Source: Cytospora piceicola (Eukaryota; Ascomycota; Sordariomycetes; Diaporthales; Cytosporaceae). From it: a DNA stretch of 64,000 nucleotides. Below the pieces are notes generated by a model. The model was given only the letters and a program-made list of their open reading frames with translations. It had not been told where the DNA came from and ran no database searches. The translations under genes were made by a program, and so were the position numbers. The stretch covers positions 119,417 through 183,416 of the forward strand of contig JALQBC010000058.1 of assembly GCA_023375675.1 (NCBI GenBank), given 5' to 3'. Positions 24,023 through 35,150 of this stretch are shown here, one piece after another (within the stretch, counting starts at the first letter, position 1; every line of letters begins with the position of its first letter).

Positions 24023-25918
24023 ATGGGAAACGCAAGCAACCCTCTGCATAATATACACATGGATTCAGCACAGATGCCGACGACCAAGAGCGACGCTCTG
24101 GACATGCTCTGGAGGCGTCTGAGCGAGGCCAACTCGGATATCAACATCACCCAAAGCCATATCAGGGAGGCGCAAACGATGCATTTCTGGATTCGTCTCC
24201 TGCGGGCAGAGGAAGTGTCTTTTGAATTTATTCAGCCCCTTCTCACGAGCTGCGCAGAGCACCTGAAGAGACTGCGAGAACATGAAGCGCAACTGGGGGA
24301 ACGGAGAGACAATATACGCCTGGCCATCAATGAGCAGACTCGACCGTTGCTCAGGCCACTGACAGTCCTGGACTTGCCGAATGAAACCCTGAGGTCCATC
24401 TTCGAGTATGTAAAAGGGGAAACGACTATGTTTGAGCTCGATTTTTTTGATATGGGCAGAGGGGATGTTGCACAAGTCAAAAACCTGCGCTTGACATGCA
24501 GGCGTTTCTGCGACAACAGCTCCCACCTTCTCATGTTCTATGTCAAGGTCGATATGACGCCGCAGTCGATTTCTCACCTGAATGAGGTATCACAGCATCC
24601 GACCATCAGTAAGGGAATTCGCGCTGTCCAGATACCCTTGGGACGCCACTTTGACGCGAATATTGCCAATGACTTTCAGGATTTTGCACATTATCAGGCA
24701 TCCAGACTGCGAGAACACGTCGAAGGCTGGGAGATGAATATTGCGCGTCCCTTGGGTTTCGATAAAACACCAAAAGACGTCTATGAACGGGCTGTTGAGC
24801 AAGCCAGCACCATCGCTGCATCCTGGGAGGACGCGGCTCAATTCGGGGTAGACGAGGACTGCTCGGAGCATGTTTTGCTGAAGATTGCTCAGAAAGAGTA
24901 TCAACGGTGTTACGAGTCTCAAGTGCTTTTGCAACGTGGGGCTTTCGGTCAGGCTGTTGCTACTGCAATGAAGCGAATGCCGACTGCAACGTGGCTCGAC
25001 CTTACGGATGAAGACTTGTATTCACGGGGTCCTGAGCGCATGTTGTCAAACTTCTTCCCTAGGGACTTGGAAGATCCGGCCTTACTGCAGCTGAAACTCC
25101 AAGCCCCAGAGTTCTCGTGGAGCATGGCAAGGTACAAAGGGCTGAGGTCGCCTCCGATCGATACGATCCCAAGCATACTTGCATCGGTTGGAGAGGCCAG
25201 AATCTGCTTGAAAGGCGTCGACATTCGCATGCCTTTGCCAGACGACTTGTCCTCATTTTCCATGGCTGAAGCTGAACATCCCAAGCTACGGGCGGCTTCT
25301 CAGCAACTGCGAGCGTTCGAATTCAGGCCACGCCATGCCACGCCTTTGTCGTTGGATACGTCATACCTTCTCAGTGGCTTTCTGTCCACAATACTCGATA
25401 CCCGTACTCTGCAGAAGATTGATCTCTGTTTCGATTTCCAGTATGAAAATGGTGAACACATACCTCCCACATTCAGTATGGCTTCGGTCCTTCTATCGCG
25501 CCACTGGCCGGAACTGAAAGCGCTGACATACAACGGGCCATTTTACTTTGAAGAGATGCAGAAGGTCATCAATCGTATTGGCAAGGATGTCGACCTCCAG
25601 TGGAGTGGGTATTCTATGGATGAATCCTGGGCCAAGGTCCTGGACTTTCTGAGGGGCCGTGTGTCGCACAATGCACGTCTCGGTGACGTGAACGGTTCGA
25701 TAGCCGGAGCGGAGTGCGAGGAGATGACGACGGAGGAAAGAGACTTCATCTTCCGCGAGGACCTCGAATCATTTTCAGGAAGCCTGGCCACTAAATTCAT
25801 TCGAGGGTGGACGGATACAAACCCCGTGAAAGACTGGGAGAACGGGGAATTAATGATACCAGAGGTCATGATCGAAGATGGGGATGATGGAGACGATGGA
25901 TCTGTTGCAGATGAATAG
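24023..25918 (+). CDS. F-box-like domain protein, about 631 aa
   Basis: A single long exon. After an N-terminal helical part (residues about 20-100, rich in Glu, Arg and Leu) comes an F-box-like motif with LTVLDLPNETLRSIFEYV followed by VKNLRLTCRRFCDNSS, the pattern of fungal F-box proteins that bind Skp1 in SCF ubiquitin ligases. The remainder is leucine-rich, with no repeat I can name, and ends in an acidic tail (EDGDDGDDGS). The frame is open further upstream to 23807, but that part translates a TAGGTACCTAGGTA spacer repeat, so I start at ATG 24023; 24059 is an alternative. The degradation target is unknown. Nothing links it to the metabolite cluster. Confidence 0.75.
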   Translation: MGNASNPLHNIHMDSAQMPTTKSDALDMLWRRLSEANSDINITQSHIREAQTMHFWIRLLRAEEVSFEFIQPLLTSCAEHLKRLREHEAQLGERRDNIRLAINEQTRPLLRPLTVLDLPNETLRSIFEYVKGETTMFELDFFDMGRGDVAQVKNLRLTCRRFCDNSSHLLMFYVKVDMTPQSISHLNEVSQHPTISKGIRAVQIPLGRHFDANIANDFQDFAHYQASRLREHVEGWEMNIARPLGFDKTPKDVYERAVEQASTIAASWEDAAQFGVDEDCSEHVLLKIAQKEYQRCYESQVLLQRGAFGQAVATAMKRMPTATWLDLTDEDLYSRGPERMLSNFFPRDLEDPALLQLKLQAPEFSWSMARYKGLRSPPIDTIPSILASVGEARICLKGVDIRMPLPDDLSSFSMAEAEHPKLRAASQQLRAFEFRPRHATPLSLDTSYLLSGFLSTILDTRTLQKIDLCFDFQYENGEHIPPTFSMASVLLSRHWPELKALTYNGPFYFEEMQKVINRIGKDVDLQWSGYSMDESWAKVLDFLRGRVSHNARLGDVNGSIAGAECEEMTTEERDFIFREDLESFSGSLATKFIRGWTDTNPVKDWENGELMIPEVMIEDGDDGDDGSVADE

Positions 25919-26494
25919 CCAGCGACGGACCACGGGCCGACTATCGGGAAGGAATTTTGACCAAGGAGTGAACCTGTCGTATCAGCATCTCAAGGGCTGA
26001 GTAAACCTCATTACCAGACATACTTCCCATATAGGCGGTATGCGTTAACGTCAAAGAGCGCATTGCAGCCACTCATAGTGACGGCCAATCTTCAAGATGC
26101 GTCGCTGTGACGCGGGCGGGCTTCCGAGGTAATAGCAAATGCAAAACCTCTAAATAGAGTGTTTTTTTTGGGGGGGGGGGGTTGAGAATCTTCATCAAAG
26201 GTATGAAGGAGTGCCGGATGGAAAGAGCCCCCCTTCGAAGCTCGGTGGCGATGCAACTCCGGTCGAGGATCTGTATTATTCGTGTATTCACAGTTACATC
26301 TATACAAGCCAGACCGTGACAACGCCAACACGTGTAGTGTAATACAGTCGTTGATGTCTCAAACTGTCTCAGACTTTCATCCGCACACGCACTGAACTCT
26401 ATTCCGATCTTCCGAACATGAATGATCTACGGCTCACAAGTCTCCAGGCCTTGAAAGTCCTATCCCACCAGCTTGGAGGTTGAGTACCGGGTGT
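25919..26494. other. Convergent 3' spacer with a T8G12 homopolymer tract
   Basis: Separates the convergent F-box-like and UPF0183 genes. At about 26161-26180 a run of T is followed directly by a run of 12 G. No gene is supported. Confidence 0.5.
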
Positions 26495-28128
26495 TCAAAA
26501 AACCGTTACTGCGCTCACGTAGCCGTTCTTTAAAACCTCGAAGACGAGACCCGGAAAGCCGTACAGCGTCGTGGTAGAGTCCTCGCTACCATCAGCACGT
26601 CTAGCAATGCCAGTGGTAGTGCTGCCGCCGCTGTCTTCCCAACCACCGAGCAACTCGCAGCTACTCCCCGGACTATCACCCCATCCTCTGTTGAGAACCA
26701 TACCTCTCTGCTTTTGAAGGGCCTCAGCCTCTGAGGAGTAGATGGACTGCCATTCTTGTCGGAGGTGCCTTGAAATTTCGGAAAAGGGAGTCTCAGTGGT
26801 GATCGGTGAATCTGTTGACGATTGGTCGAGATATGAAATCTCCCATCTGCTCCGCCGATGCCTGTTGAATGGATAAGAGCCAGGTACGTTGGCATGGAGG
26901 ATCAACTTGGTAGCCACGAGGCGATCCGGTGATTCTGATTTGATTGTCTTCTCTGGAAGACCAGATCCATCTTGTGAGGGAGGCGGTTGGGACGGAGCGG
27001 TAGGCGTTGATACGAGTACGTCGAAGCCGAGATAGAAGTAGTTGTAAAAGCACTCCCCGGAAACATTCCCGGCGAAGTCGTCCTCGATAGCCTCATCATC
27101 GTTGGACTCCTCGGACATGGTATGCGCCGAGGACTGGTCTGTATCCGTTAGATCACCCGGCCTTCTCATTTCATCGGCATCTAGCCGTGTTCGGCTATTA
27201 CTGGCTGTTCGGATCTTGTGGATGAACATGCGCTGATCGTTCTTCCGGTAGATAGCATCTGGGGGGCCAAGCTCAGCTACCAACTCCTGCGGGGTTGTCT
27301 CGCCCAAGAATATCCATACGGAGTTGTTGGTCCATTTCTTGAACAACTGCAGTTTGCCTCCACCATGTATTTTGACCAGTGAAATCTCATCCGGACACAC
27401 ATCCTTGCCTTTTGCAAGAGGCGTAAAAGACTTAAGGCTAGGGAGGGTCTCGGTCCACAGCGTCTCCCGAGCCTGGGCCCAAGAGTCTCCGCTGAAAACG
27501 GCCATCGATGTGGCTGCCTGCGTGGAAGAGGAGAGCAGCGTCACAACATCCTTCTCCGGCGAGTAAGCTGACTCTGCCAGAGGAAAGGTGAAAGCTACCC
27601 CCGGATACGACAGGACGTATATGCCCATGCGTTGGGCATCGGATCCCGGTATAAACTCGCCGTCGTACGTCGGTCCCATGAAGCGTTGGTATATGTGTTT
27701 GAAGGTGGGCTCGGTGTTGACTTCCCCTAGCTGAGGACGGATTGTTGTGGCTGCGGGCTTTACGAGGTCGCGCTCAGTGCTCTGATCCTTGAATGTGATG
27801 TGGTTCTTTGTAAAGTCGACAACTTCCACGAGTCGAAGACGTTGCTCCGGCCCATCAAACCGTAACCGTATTCCATTTGCTGGTAATGTTACTATGACGG
27901 GTTCCTTGACAGGATCTGTAGGAGAATACACGAGGTCGAGCTTTGGGAACCGCTGTGGCTCTGCCTTCAGTCGAGTTAGGATGTCGTGAAGGGATGCGCC
28001 AAGAACTGCCACAAGACAACGAAAGTCAGTAAGGCAGACGACTCCATGAAGTTGTCGGAACAGAGCGGCATACCGAGGAAGCCCAGAGCGCGCCCCGGAT
28101 GGAGCTGAGCAGTGAACAGCGACGACAT
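26495..28128 (-). CDS. UPF0183 / PHAF family protein, 521 aa
   Basis: Two exons, 28128-28074 and 28005-26495, with a GTATGC-CAG intron at 28006-28073. The splice joins HPGRALGFLV to LGASLHDILTRLK, the conserved start of the UPF0183 family (human C16orf70/PHAF1). Further conserved parts are LDLVYSPTDP, NGIRLRFDG, GPTYDGEFIPG, YVLSYPGVAFTFP and, after a Ser-rich insert, ELGPPDAIYRKNDQRM. The animal member binds phosphoinositides with BCAS3 at autophagosome formation sites; the fungal role is less clear. It is cytosolic, with no signal peptide or membrane segment. An insert with acidic, low-complexity sequence (about residues 350-420) is likely disordered. Transcribed divergently from the kinesin gene. 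Confidence 0.88.
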
Positions 28129-28966
28129 GCTCACAGCTGGGAGTAAGCCTCCGTCGCAGGACCAGGAGCAAGTTACTGTGCTCAAGAGGGGACGATATTG
28201 AATAGAATAATTGTCGGTGATACGAATGTATGGTAGCCTGTCTAAGTAGGTAGCCTTGGACACTTGGACACTTGAGTCGCTCTGGAACAAACCATGGTGA
28301 AGAGAAGAATGAACAGATGGCGAACAAAGTACCCCTTCAACGTCAGTGACCTTAGAAGGCACGGCCTGGCGCGTGATGCGACTAGAGCAGATGACTTGAT
28401 GGATAAGGGGAACGCGGGGGGCCAACGTCCCAGGACGGAACGTCATCCGCATGTGTCCCGAGGCTGTCCGGGAGTCAACCGTCAGGGGTTCAAAGGTCCC
28501 CAGTGTTCAGGGTTATCGACCCCTTATCGCACTGTTATCGATTGTTGCTATGGTGATTGTGGAGCTTGAAAGTGGGGCCTCGGAACCTTGAAAGCCTCAA
28601 TGTTTGCAGGGGCCGCCCAGAATTAGCAGCATGGACCCGCTTGCCCGCCGTATCGCGTAAACACACACCATCAACCTGCGCAAAGCTCATCCATCCTGCT
28701 CCTCACATGGTTTACACATCGCCTTACATACTAAAACTTACCCTCAACAAACCCCTCCGGTTGCTTTTGCGTTACGACACGCGAACCTTGGAACAGGTAC
28801 CACAGATATCTATTGCTTCGAATAATCCAGCTGGATCCTTGCATAACACAGCAGCGTTCGGGCCAGAATTCTTCCCCGACTTACACACTCAACATCATCG
28901 CCTTCATTCACCCTGGATTCCAAGCGACCAGCTCCCCTGAGGAGGGGCGCCCCATCCTCAACCACC
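28129..28966. promoter_or_regulatory. Bidirectional promoter region, UPF0183 gene / kinesin-5 gene
   Basis: About 840 bases between two genes read away from each other. Pyrimidine-rich, CA-containing stretches occur in the last 300 bases before the kinesin ATG, as is usual for fungal 5' regions. No coding sequence is supported. Confidence 0.5.
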
Positions 28967-31900
28967 ATGCTTCCCTCAACTCGAAGCGCCGCGACCGGTC
29001 GCCCAATTGTACAAGGAACACGCGCCTCCAGCACAAGACCAACAAGCGCAAGACCATCCAGTATAAGGCCACCGAGCGTAGCGACCACGACATCCCGTAA
29101 CGACAGATCAGGCGCTGTCTCTCGCGCAGAATCCGTCTCATCCAGGGCGGCATCACCAGCGCCAGGCATGAAGCGCAAGGAACGCGATTTCGACTCGGCA
29201 TTCAACGAGGAAACGAACATCAATGTTGTCGTGCGGTGCAGAGGTCGCAACCGGCGTGAGGTTCAGGAAAACAGCGCCGTCGTCGTCAATACCAATGGCG
29301 TCATGGGGAAGCATGTCGAGTTGTCAATGGGCCCCAATGCCCTGAGCAACAAGGCATACTCTTTCGACCGCGTTTTCTCGCAAGCAGCAGACCAGTCAAT
29401 GATCTTCGACGATGTGGTCAAGCCGATCTTGGGAGAGGTAAGATGCTTCCGTTCTGAGACTCGGAAAATAGAAGAGACTGACCGTAGCAGATGCTTGCGG
29501 GTTTCAACTGTACCATATTTGCCTACGGCCAGACTGGTACTGGCAAGACCTACACCATGTCCGGCGACATGACTGAGTCTTTGGGTCTCCTTGCCCCCGA
29601 GGCAGGTATCATACCTCGTGTACTGCAGTCTCTCTTCAACAAGCTCGATGCCGACGGAGTCGAGAACTGTGTTCGCTGCTCTTTCATTGAGCTTTACAAC
29701 GAAGAACTCCGCGATCTACTAAGCCCAGACGACAGCACGAAGTTGAAGATATATGACGACGTGTCGAAGAAGGGCCACATGTCGACAATGGTACAAGGAG
29801 TGGAGGAGCGACACATTACCAACGCTGCAGAAGGAATCGCGCGGCTGCAAGAAGGAAGCTTAAGGCGCCAAGTCGCTGCCACCAAGTGCAACGACTTGAG
29901 TAGTCGCAGCCATACCGTCTTCACCATCACGATACACCAAAAGCGACGAGAAGGAACTGATGACGACTTCATCAGCCTTGGAAAGCTGAACCTTGTCGAT
30001 CTCGCAGGAAGTGAGAACATCCAACGGTCTGGAGCGGAGAACAAGCGGGCCGCGGAAGCGGGCCTAATCAACAAGAGCTTATTGACCCTTGGTCGCGTCA
30101 TCAACGCCCTCGTGGACAAGAGCTCTCACATTCCATACAGAGAGTCGAAACTCACCAGACTCCTCCAGGACTCGCTGGGTGGGAGGACTAAAACATGCAT
30201 CATTGCTACGTTATCACCAGCCAAAAGTAACCTCGAGGAGACCATCTCGACGCTAGATTACGCCTTTCGGGCAAAGAACATCAGGAACAAACCTCAGGTC
30301 AATGCACTCATTAACAAGAAGGCATTGTTGAGGGAATTCACTGCGGAGATTGAGAAGATCAGGACAGAGCTGATTGCTACACGGCTGAGGAATGGCGTAC
30401 ATCTCACTAATGAGGCATACGAGGAGATGACGGTCCAGAGCGAGTCTCGCCGCATCCTGGCTGATGAGCAGGCTGCCAAGATTGTGACATTGGAGTCCAA
30501 CCTGCGCAACAAAGTGCAAGAACTCTTCGCCCTGACTTCGAGTTTTATGGGACTCAAAAAGGAACATGAGGGCACAAAAGTGTTGCTTGACGAAACACAG
30601 GGTGTTCTTGACCAGACGGAACTGGTGCTCACAGCCACCCGCAAGACACTTGCCGAAGAGACGCAAATCCGCCAAGCTCACCAAAAGACAGAACAGAAGC
30701 TCACTACTCTGGGAGGGGAGCTTATCACAACGTTGAAGAGGACAGTTGGTGATGTCGGTGGGTTGCGTGCCAAGAACAAAAGAAAATCCGACCTCCAAGA
30801 CCTGAACCGCAGCACTTGGGCCATGTCACAAGCTCAGGTCTCGGACGTTACCGAACTTGTCGAGAGCCGAATCCAAGACTTTCGAAGGGACCAGGAGAGT
30901 CACATCTCGGGCGTCTCCAAGAAAATGCAGGATTTCGTCCGGGAGGAATTGCAAAAACTCTCCGCCACTCAGACCTTCCTTGACGGCAACCTGGAACAAT
31001 TTGAAGCGTCGAGGGATGAGCTACTGGAGAAGAAACTGCATTCCAAGGACGAGATGGACAACGTGCTAGAAGAGATCAAGGTCGTGAGAGACAATATCAA
31101 GGAACGGGTGGGTGAGAGTCTCCAGGCTATAGCTGCCGCGGCCGAGAGGATTGCTGCGGATGTACTGAGTGAGCTGGGTACCTTCCATGATCACTTGCAT
31201 ACATCCTACAGCTCCCTCGGCAAAGACTTCAAGTCCATCTTCGAGGAGTTGCTTCAACATCTTAGTGTTCAGCGAAACGAGTCCGATACCCTCAGGAGGC
31301 AGCTGGAGGAGGCAAGTCAGGCCATGGTGCGATCCAACGAGTCTGTTTCAGCCCAAATCCAAACCGTTGTCAATGAGGAGCGGAGGCAAGGTGCAGAAGA
31401 CCGACAAAAGCTGCTGGCGCAGATAGCGGGCCTAATCAACGCCCATTCCGAGCAGCAGGATTCTCGTATATCCGGCAAAGCTGCCAGAATTCAAGAGCGT
31501 GTCGACGGTGCCAAGGAGACCTTTATTGAACAAGTTAAGACTTACTCGGCGGGTATGGACGCTTGGGACACGAACGAGGGGAGCCTTCTGCAAGATGTTG
31601 CCAAGTCGAGGAATACACTGAAGTCAAAACTGAAGGATGACTGGACTGTAAGTTTTGCAGCGCATATCTGTCTCATGAGAACTACGTTGCTAACCAAATT
31701 TGGTGATAGACTGCAAATGCGCACAGCAAATCGATTCAAGACACAACGCAATCCGTGCATGCCGAGACGGTTCGCGTGGTGGGTGAACAGATGAAGGACT
31801 TGGATGTCCAAATGACGGATCTCGATGACTTTGTGGCTCGGGCTCGTTCAGAGAACGCTGAGCATCACGCTCAACATTCGGCTTCCATGGAGAAGCTGTC

Positions 31901-32576
31901 AGGCACTGTCGGGGCATCATTCTCTAACATCTCATCACACTACAAGGAGACGTTCGACAGAGTGCAGGGCCTCGAGAGCCATATGAAGACGGATGTGGAG
32001 GAGCTCCAGGGTGACCTGCGTCCTCTCGATAACAGCATCTGCCAGCCTCTGAGCAAACTGCGCGACGATATCTCGAGTACCTTACTTCGAGAATACGAAC
32101 CAACAGGACACACCCCCGATAAAGTTCAATATCGATACCCCACCGAGCTTCCTCGAACTGCCGCTCGTGAGATCCTGCTTGGTGGGATGCGAGACGCCTC
32201 AACGCCGAGCAAGCCAACACCCTCGCCAAGCAAGACCACGCCAACGCCGCACGTCTTTAATGATTTTGACATGTCGGATCACGCTAGGTCTCCATCTCGG
32301 CCAGCCTCATCCGACTCCGCCGGCAATCCGTTTGGTAGCAGCCTGCGAGAAGTCAACGCAAACCTCACAACTGGCTCCATTTTGTTTGACCCACCCGCCA
32401 GCAATATGTCCGTGCTCCCACCCGTGGACGAGAATACAGTACCACTGGTCAAGAAGAGCTCGTCAAGAATCCCGTCGAAGCCGAGCAAGAAGATGCACCT
32501 TGACGGTCTCGAAAACTTGCCACCAATGGAAGCGCCTCCGAGTGCTAAGAGGAGGAAAAGCCCTAGGAAGCACTGA
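28967..32576 (+). CDS. bimC: Kinesin-5 (BimC/Cut7/Eg5) mitotic motor, 1164 aa
   Basis: Plus-end-directed tetrameric kinesin that slides spindle microtubules apart in mitosis. Exons are 28967-29437, 29491-31647 and 31710-32576; both introns are phase 0. A disordered Ser/Thr/Arg-rich head of about 80 residues precedes the motor domain (starting NINVVVRCRGRN, residue about 85). The P-loop GQTGTGKT begins exon 2. Switch I is NDLSSRSHTVF, switch II is LVDLAGSEN, and the neck region follows LDYAFRAKNIRNKP. A long coiled coil fills residues about 430-1000, and the C-terminal tail contains a Ser/Pro-rich BimC-box-like region near DKVQYRYPTELPRT. Size and exon pattern fit the Aspergillus BimC group. 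Confidence 0.95.
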
Positions 32577-33216
32577 TGTGTTGGTAACGGCCCATTACTG
32601 GGAGGACGGACTCTTCGGCATCTTGATGCTTGATTATTGCATGGCGTTTGTGGCCGTCGTATAGAGACAGGGAGAGGCACTATACACATGCCCCTTCTGT
32701 GACGACGTATTGTAGGTTTTATTTAGTATACTTGATACCCTCCAGATGGTGTTTTCAGGTTGACCGTTACAATGGATTCAATATACCCATGGTCAGTGGA
32801 TGGATGACTTTACTGCATACTATGATACAGACAACAGATGCAGCACTGGTCTCCAAGCGATTAACTCCGAATCCATTCCTTTACTGCCGATGACATGATA
32901 GGGCCATGCAAGGCGCAATTTGGTACAACAGACAGGCTTTGTACAACAGACAGGCATCCTGATCCAACAGGATCTGGGTATGACGAGTAACATCCTACGC
33001 CCTTAGGTGGAGTAGTTGGAGGAGCTACACCTGCTAGTCACCTTCTTAATCAAGTACGTTGGAGATAAGGCCTGATGAAATCACTATATAAGGTCGTGAG
33101 AACCGAAGACCAAACTAGTGTGCGTTCTGTTCAAAAGGAAACTCTGCTGGGGAAACACCTGTTCACATGAATAACTCTGTACCTTCAACTCGCATCTCAC
33201 AATCAACCATCCCGTC
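32577..33216. other. Intergenic spacer
   Basis: About 0.64 kb between two genes on the plus strand. No gene is supported; the right half should be the promoter of the HAD hydrolase, with a TATATAA-like stretch near 33085. Confidence 0.5.
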
Positions 33217-34017
33217 ATGGCTCAGACAGACAACACTGGGGATCTCACCCGCTTTAAAGCACTCAGCTTTGATTGCTACGGCACATTGATAGAATGGGAG
33301 CCCAGCATGACACAAGCCCTCGAACCTCTCATCAACCAGCTACCCTCCGACCACCCCTACGTGAAGGACAACAGGCTCGCCCTCCAGCGCTTCGACCACT
33401 TCTCCAACAGGCTGGAACATGAGCAGCCCACACTAAAATACGACCTCAACCTCATCACGGCCATGAAGAAGCTCGCTGGAGAGCTCGGCGTGGCGGACGC
33501 CCTCACGGACGAGGACCTGCAGGCCATGGGCAGGGGGCCCGGGCAGTGGCCGGCCTTCGCCGACACCATCGAGGGCCTGAAGACGCTCAAGAAGCACTAC
33601 AAGCTCATCATCCTGTCCAACGTCGACAACGCCAACATCGCGGCCACGACGTCCGGCCCGCTGGCCGAGGTCCCCTTCGACGCCGTCTACACGGCCGAGG
33701 AGATCGGCAGCTACAAGCCGTCGCGCGCCAACTTCGAGTACCTGTTCCGGCGGGCGCGGGGCGAGCTGGGCGTCGACGTCGACGGGGGCGAGCTGCTCCA
33801 CGTCGCGAGGAGCCTGCGGGCCGACCACGCGGCCGCGAAGGAGGTGGGGTTCCGCAGCTGTTGGATCTCGAGGGGCGGGGAGAGGAAGGAGGGCCAGGGG
33901 ATCGGGGGCAGTTATGAGGATATGGTGAGGAAGGGGGAGGTTAGCTTCCAGTGGAGGTTTGATACCATTGGGGACTTCGCGGCTGAGGTTGCGAGGCAGT
34001 TTGGTGATAAGGAGTGA
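33217..34017 (+). CDS. HAD-superfamily hydrolase, haloacid dehalogenase type II, 266 aa
   Basis: An intronless HAD enzyme of the L-2-haloacid dehalogenase branch. The nucleophile is Asp19 in SFDCYGTLIEWE. Motif II is ILSNVDN, and motif III Lys lies in GSYKPSRANFEYLF. The motif IV region is LHVARSLRADHAAAKEVGF. The cap domain lies between residues about 30 and 110. The length is normal. Fungal homologues are cytosolic and mostly of unknown substrate; hydrolysis of a 2-haloacid or of a phosphate ester are both possible. The stretch 33480-33900 is very GC-rich compared with neighbours, from strong G/C choice at third codon positions. Confidence 0.9.
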   Translation: MAQTDNTGDLTRFKALSFDCYGTLIEWEPSMTQALEPLINQLPSDHPYVKDNRLALQRFDHFSNRLEHEQPTLKYDLNLITAMKKLAGELGVADALTDEDLQAMGRGPGQWPAFADTIEGLKTLKKHYKLIILSNVDNANIAATTSGPLAEVPFDAVYTAEEIGSYKPSRANFEYLFRRARGELGVDVDGGELLHVARSLRADHAAAKEVGFRSCWISRGGERKEGQGIGGSYEDMVRKGEVSFQWRFDTIGDFAAEVARQFGDKE

Positions 34018-34126
34018 TCAGGACGTGTATTATACATTCTGGAGCACACACGAAAATCGAATCCTCGAAGTTGCTTGACTTTATGCTACGTACATATGTA
34101 CTGAAGTATGTATCGTACTATATGAC

Positions 34127-34894
34127 TTAGTTTCCAATTATATCCGTATCGCTAATGACGATAGCCCCACGGGAGATCAAGAGATCCAACGCGATCTTCC
34201 CGTCTCGTATAAAGTCCCACACCAGCTCATCATCCCAGTCATCCTCATAGCGCGGATGAGCATCCAACAACCGGTAGGCTTCCTCGAGGGCAATCCCACG
34301 AGCCGCGTGCATGGCTTCCATCCTGTGGAGGCTCTCATGGACCACGTCGACCCCGGAGCTCAGGGCGAGGATCCTCAGCCACGTACTCAGATACTCCAGT
34401 GCCAGATCCGCCAGCTCTTCCCTCCCCTCTGCTGCGTGGGCGTGGGCTTCTCGCATGGCAACCGTGAGGTTGTCTAGTTTGGGAAGCTCCTTTCGCAAGA
34501 GGCCCCCGCGCACTTCATGGCTTCCCTTATTATCACTGTCATTATCATAATCAAGCTCCTTTGGATATGCGTTGAGTTCATCCTCGGCCTCTTCCAACTC
34601 CGCAAATTTCTCGAATAAGACCTTCTCTGCAGCTTCAGTTGTTTGGTGAGCCTGGCAGATCAATATGGGGAGGGCAAGGAAGCATCTAAACTCATCGTCG
34701 CTGTCGCCAGAGAATTTCTGGATTGTGGCCAGAACTTTGAGGGACTCTTCGTCGCTAAAGCTTTCGAGTCGGAGTTCTGGCAGGTCCAGGAGGCGTAACA
34801 CATGAGAAATATCGTCAGAGGTTGGTTCGGGGGTCTGCGCAGGACCGCCTTCCGTGAAGGTGGCAGGCATTGTGTTAATATGATTCGTAGACAT
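34127..34894 (-). CDS. Hypothetical acidic helical protein, 255 aa
   Basis: I do not recognise a domain. The predicted protein is single-exon, acidic and mainly helical (FAELEEAEDELNAYPKELDYD in the middle, LADLALEYLSTWLRILALS later), with no signal peptide and no clear membrane segment. The frame stays open upstream to 35017, but that part is compositionally different. I choose ATG 34894 (MSTNHINTMPATF); ATG 34870 is the next option. It is convergent with the HAD hydrolase gene about 110 bases away. Probably a real fungal-specific gene because of its length and sensible composition. Confidence 0.6.
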   Translation of the reverse strand: MSTNHINTMPATFTEGGPAQTPEPTSDDISHVLRLLDLPELRLESFSDEESLKVLATIQKFSGDSDDEFRCFLALPILICQAHQTTEAAEKVLFEKFAELEEAEDELNAYPKELDYDNDSDNKGSHEVRGGLLRKELPKLDNLTVAMREAHAHAAEGREELADLALEYLSTWLRILALSSGVDVVHESLHRMEAMHAARGIALEEAYRLLDAHPRYEDDWDDELVWDFIRDGKIALDLLISRGAIVISDTDIIGN

Positions 34895-35150
34895 GTTGGT
34901 GATAGTTCGTTTGAAATTGGATTTGGTGAAATATAGGGCTTTCCCCGTTTCGCGACCAATAGAGGCTGGCGAGGCTATATAACTGTTCTCGATATTTTGA
35001 TGGGCCAGGCCTGTCACTTGGTCTCTGCAGTATTCAAATCGACGTGACTGACAACTGTTTGCACTGCATTGCAGTGTCTGACTCTGGTTTTTACCGTCGA
35101 CCGCTATTCAAAATAAACTAACCAGTCATAGATAGTCGAGCAATCCGAAT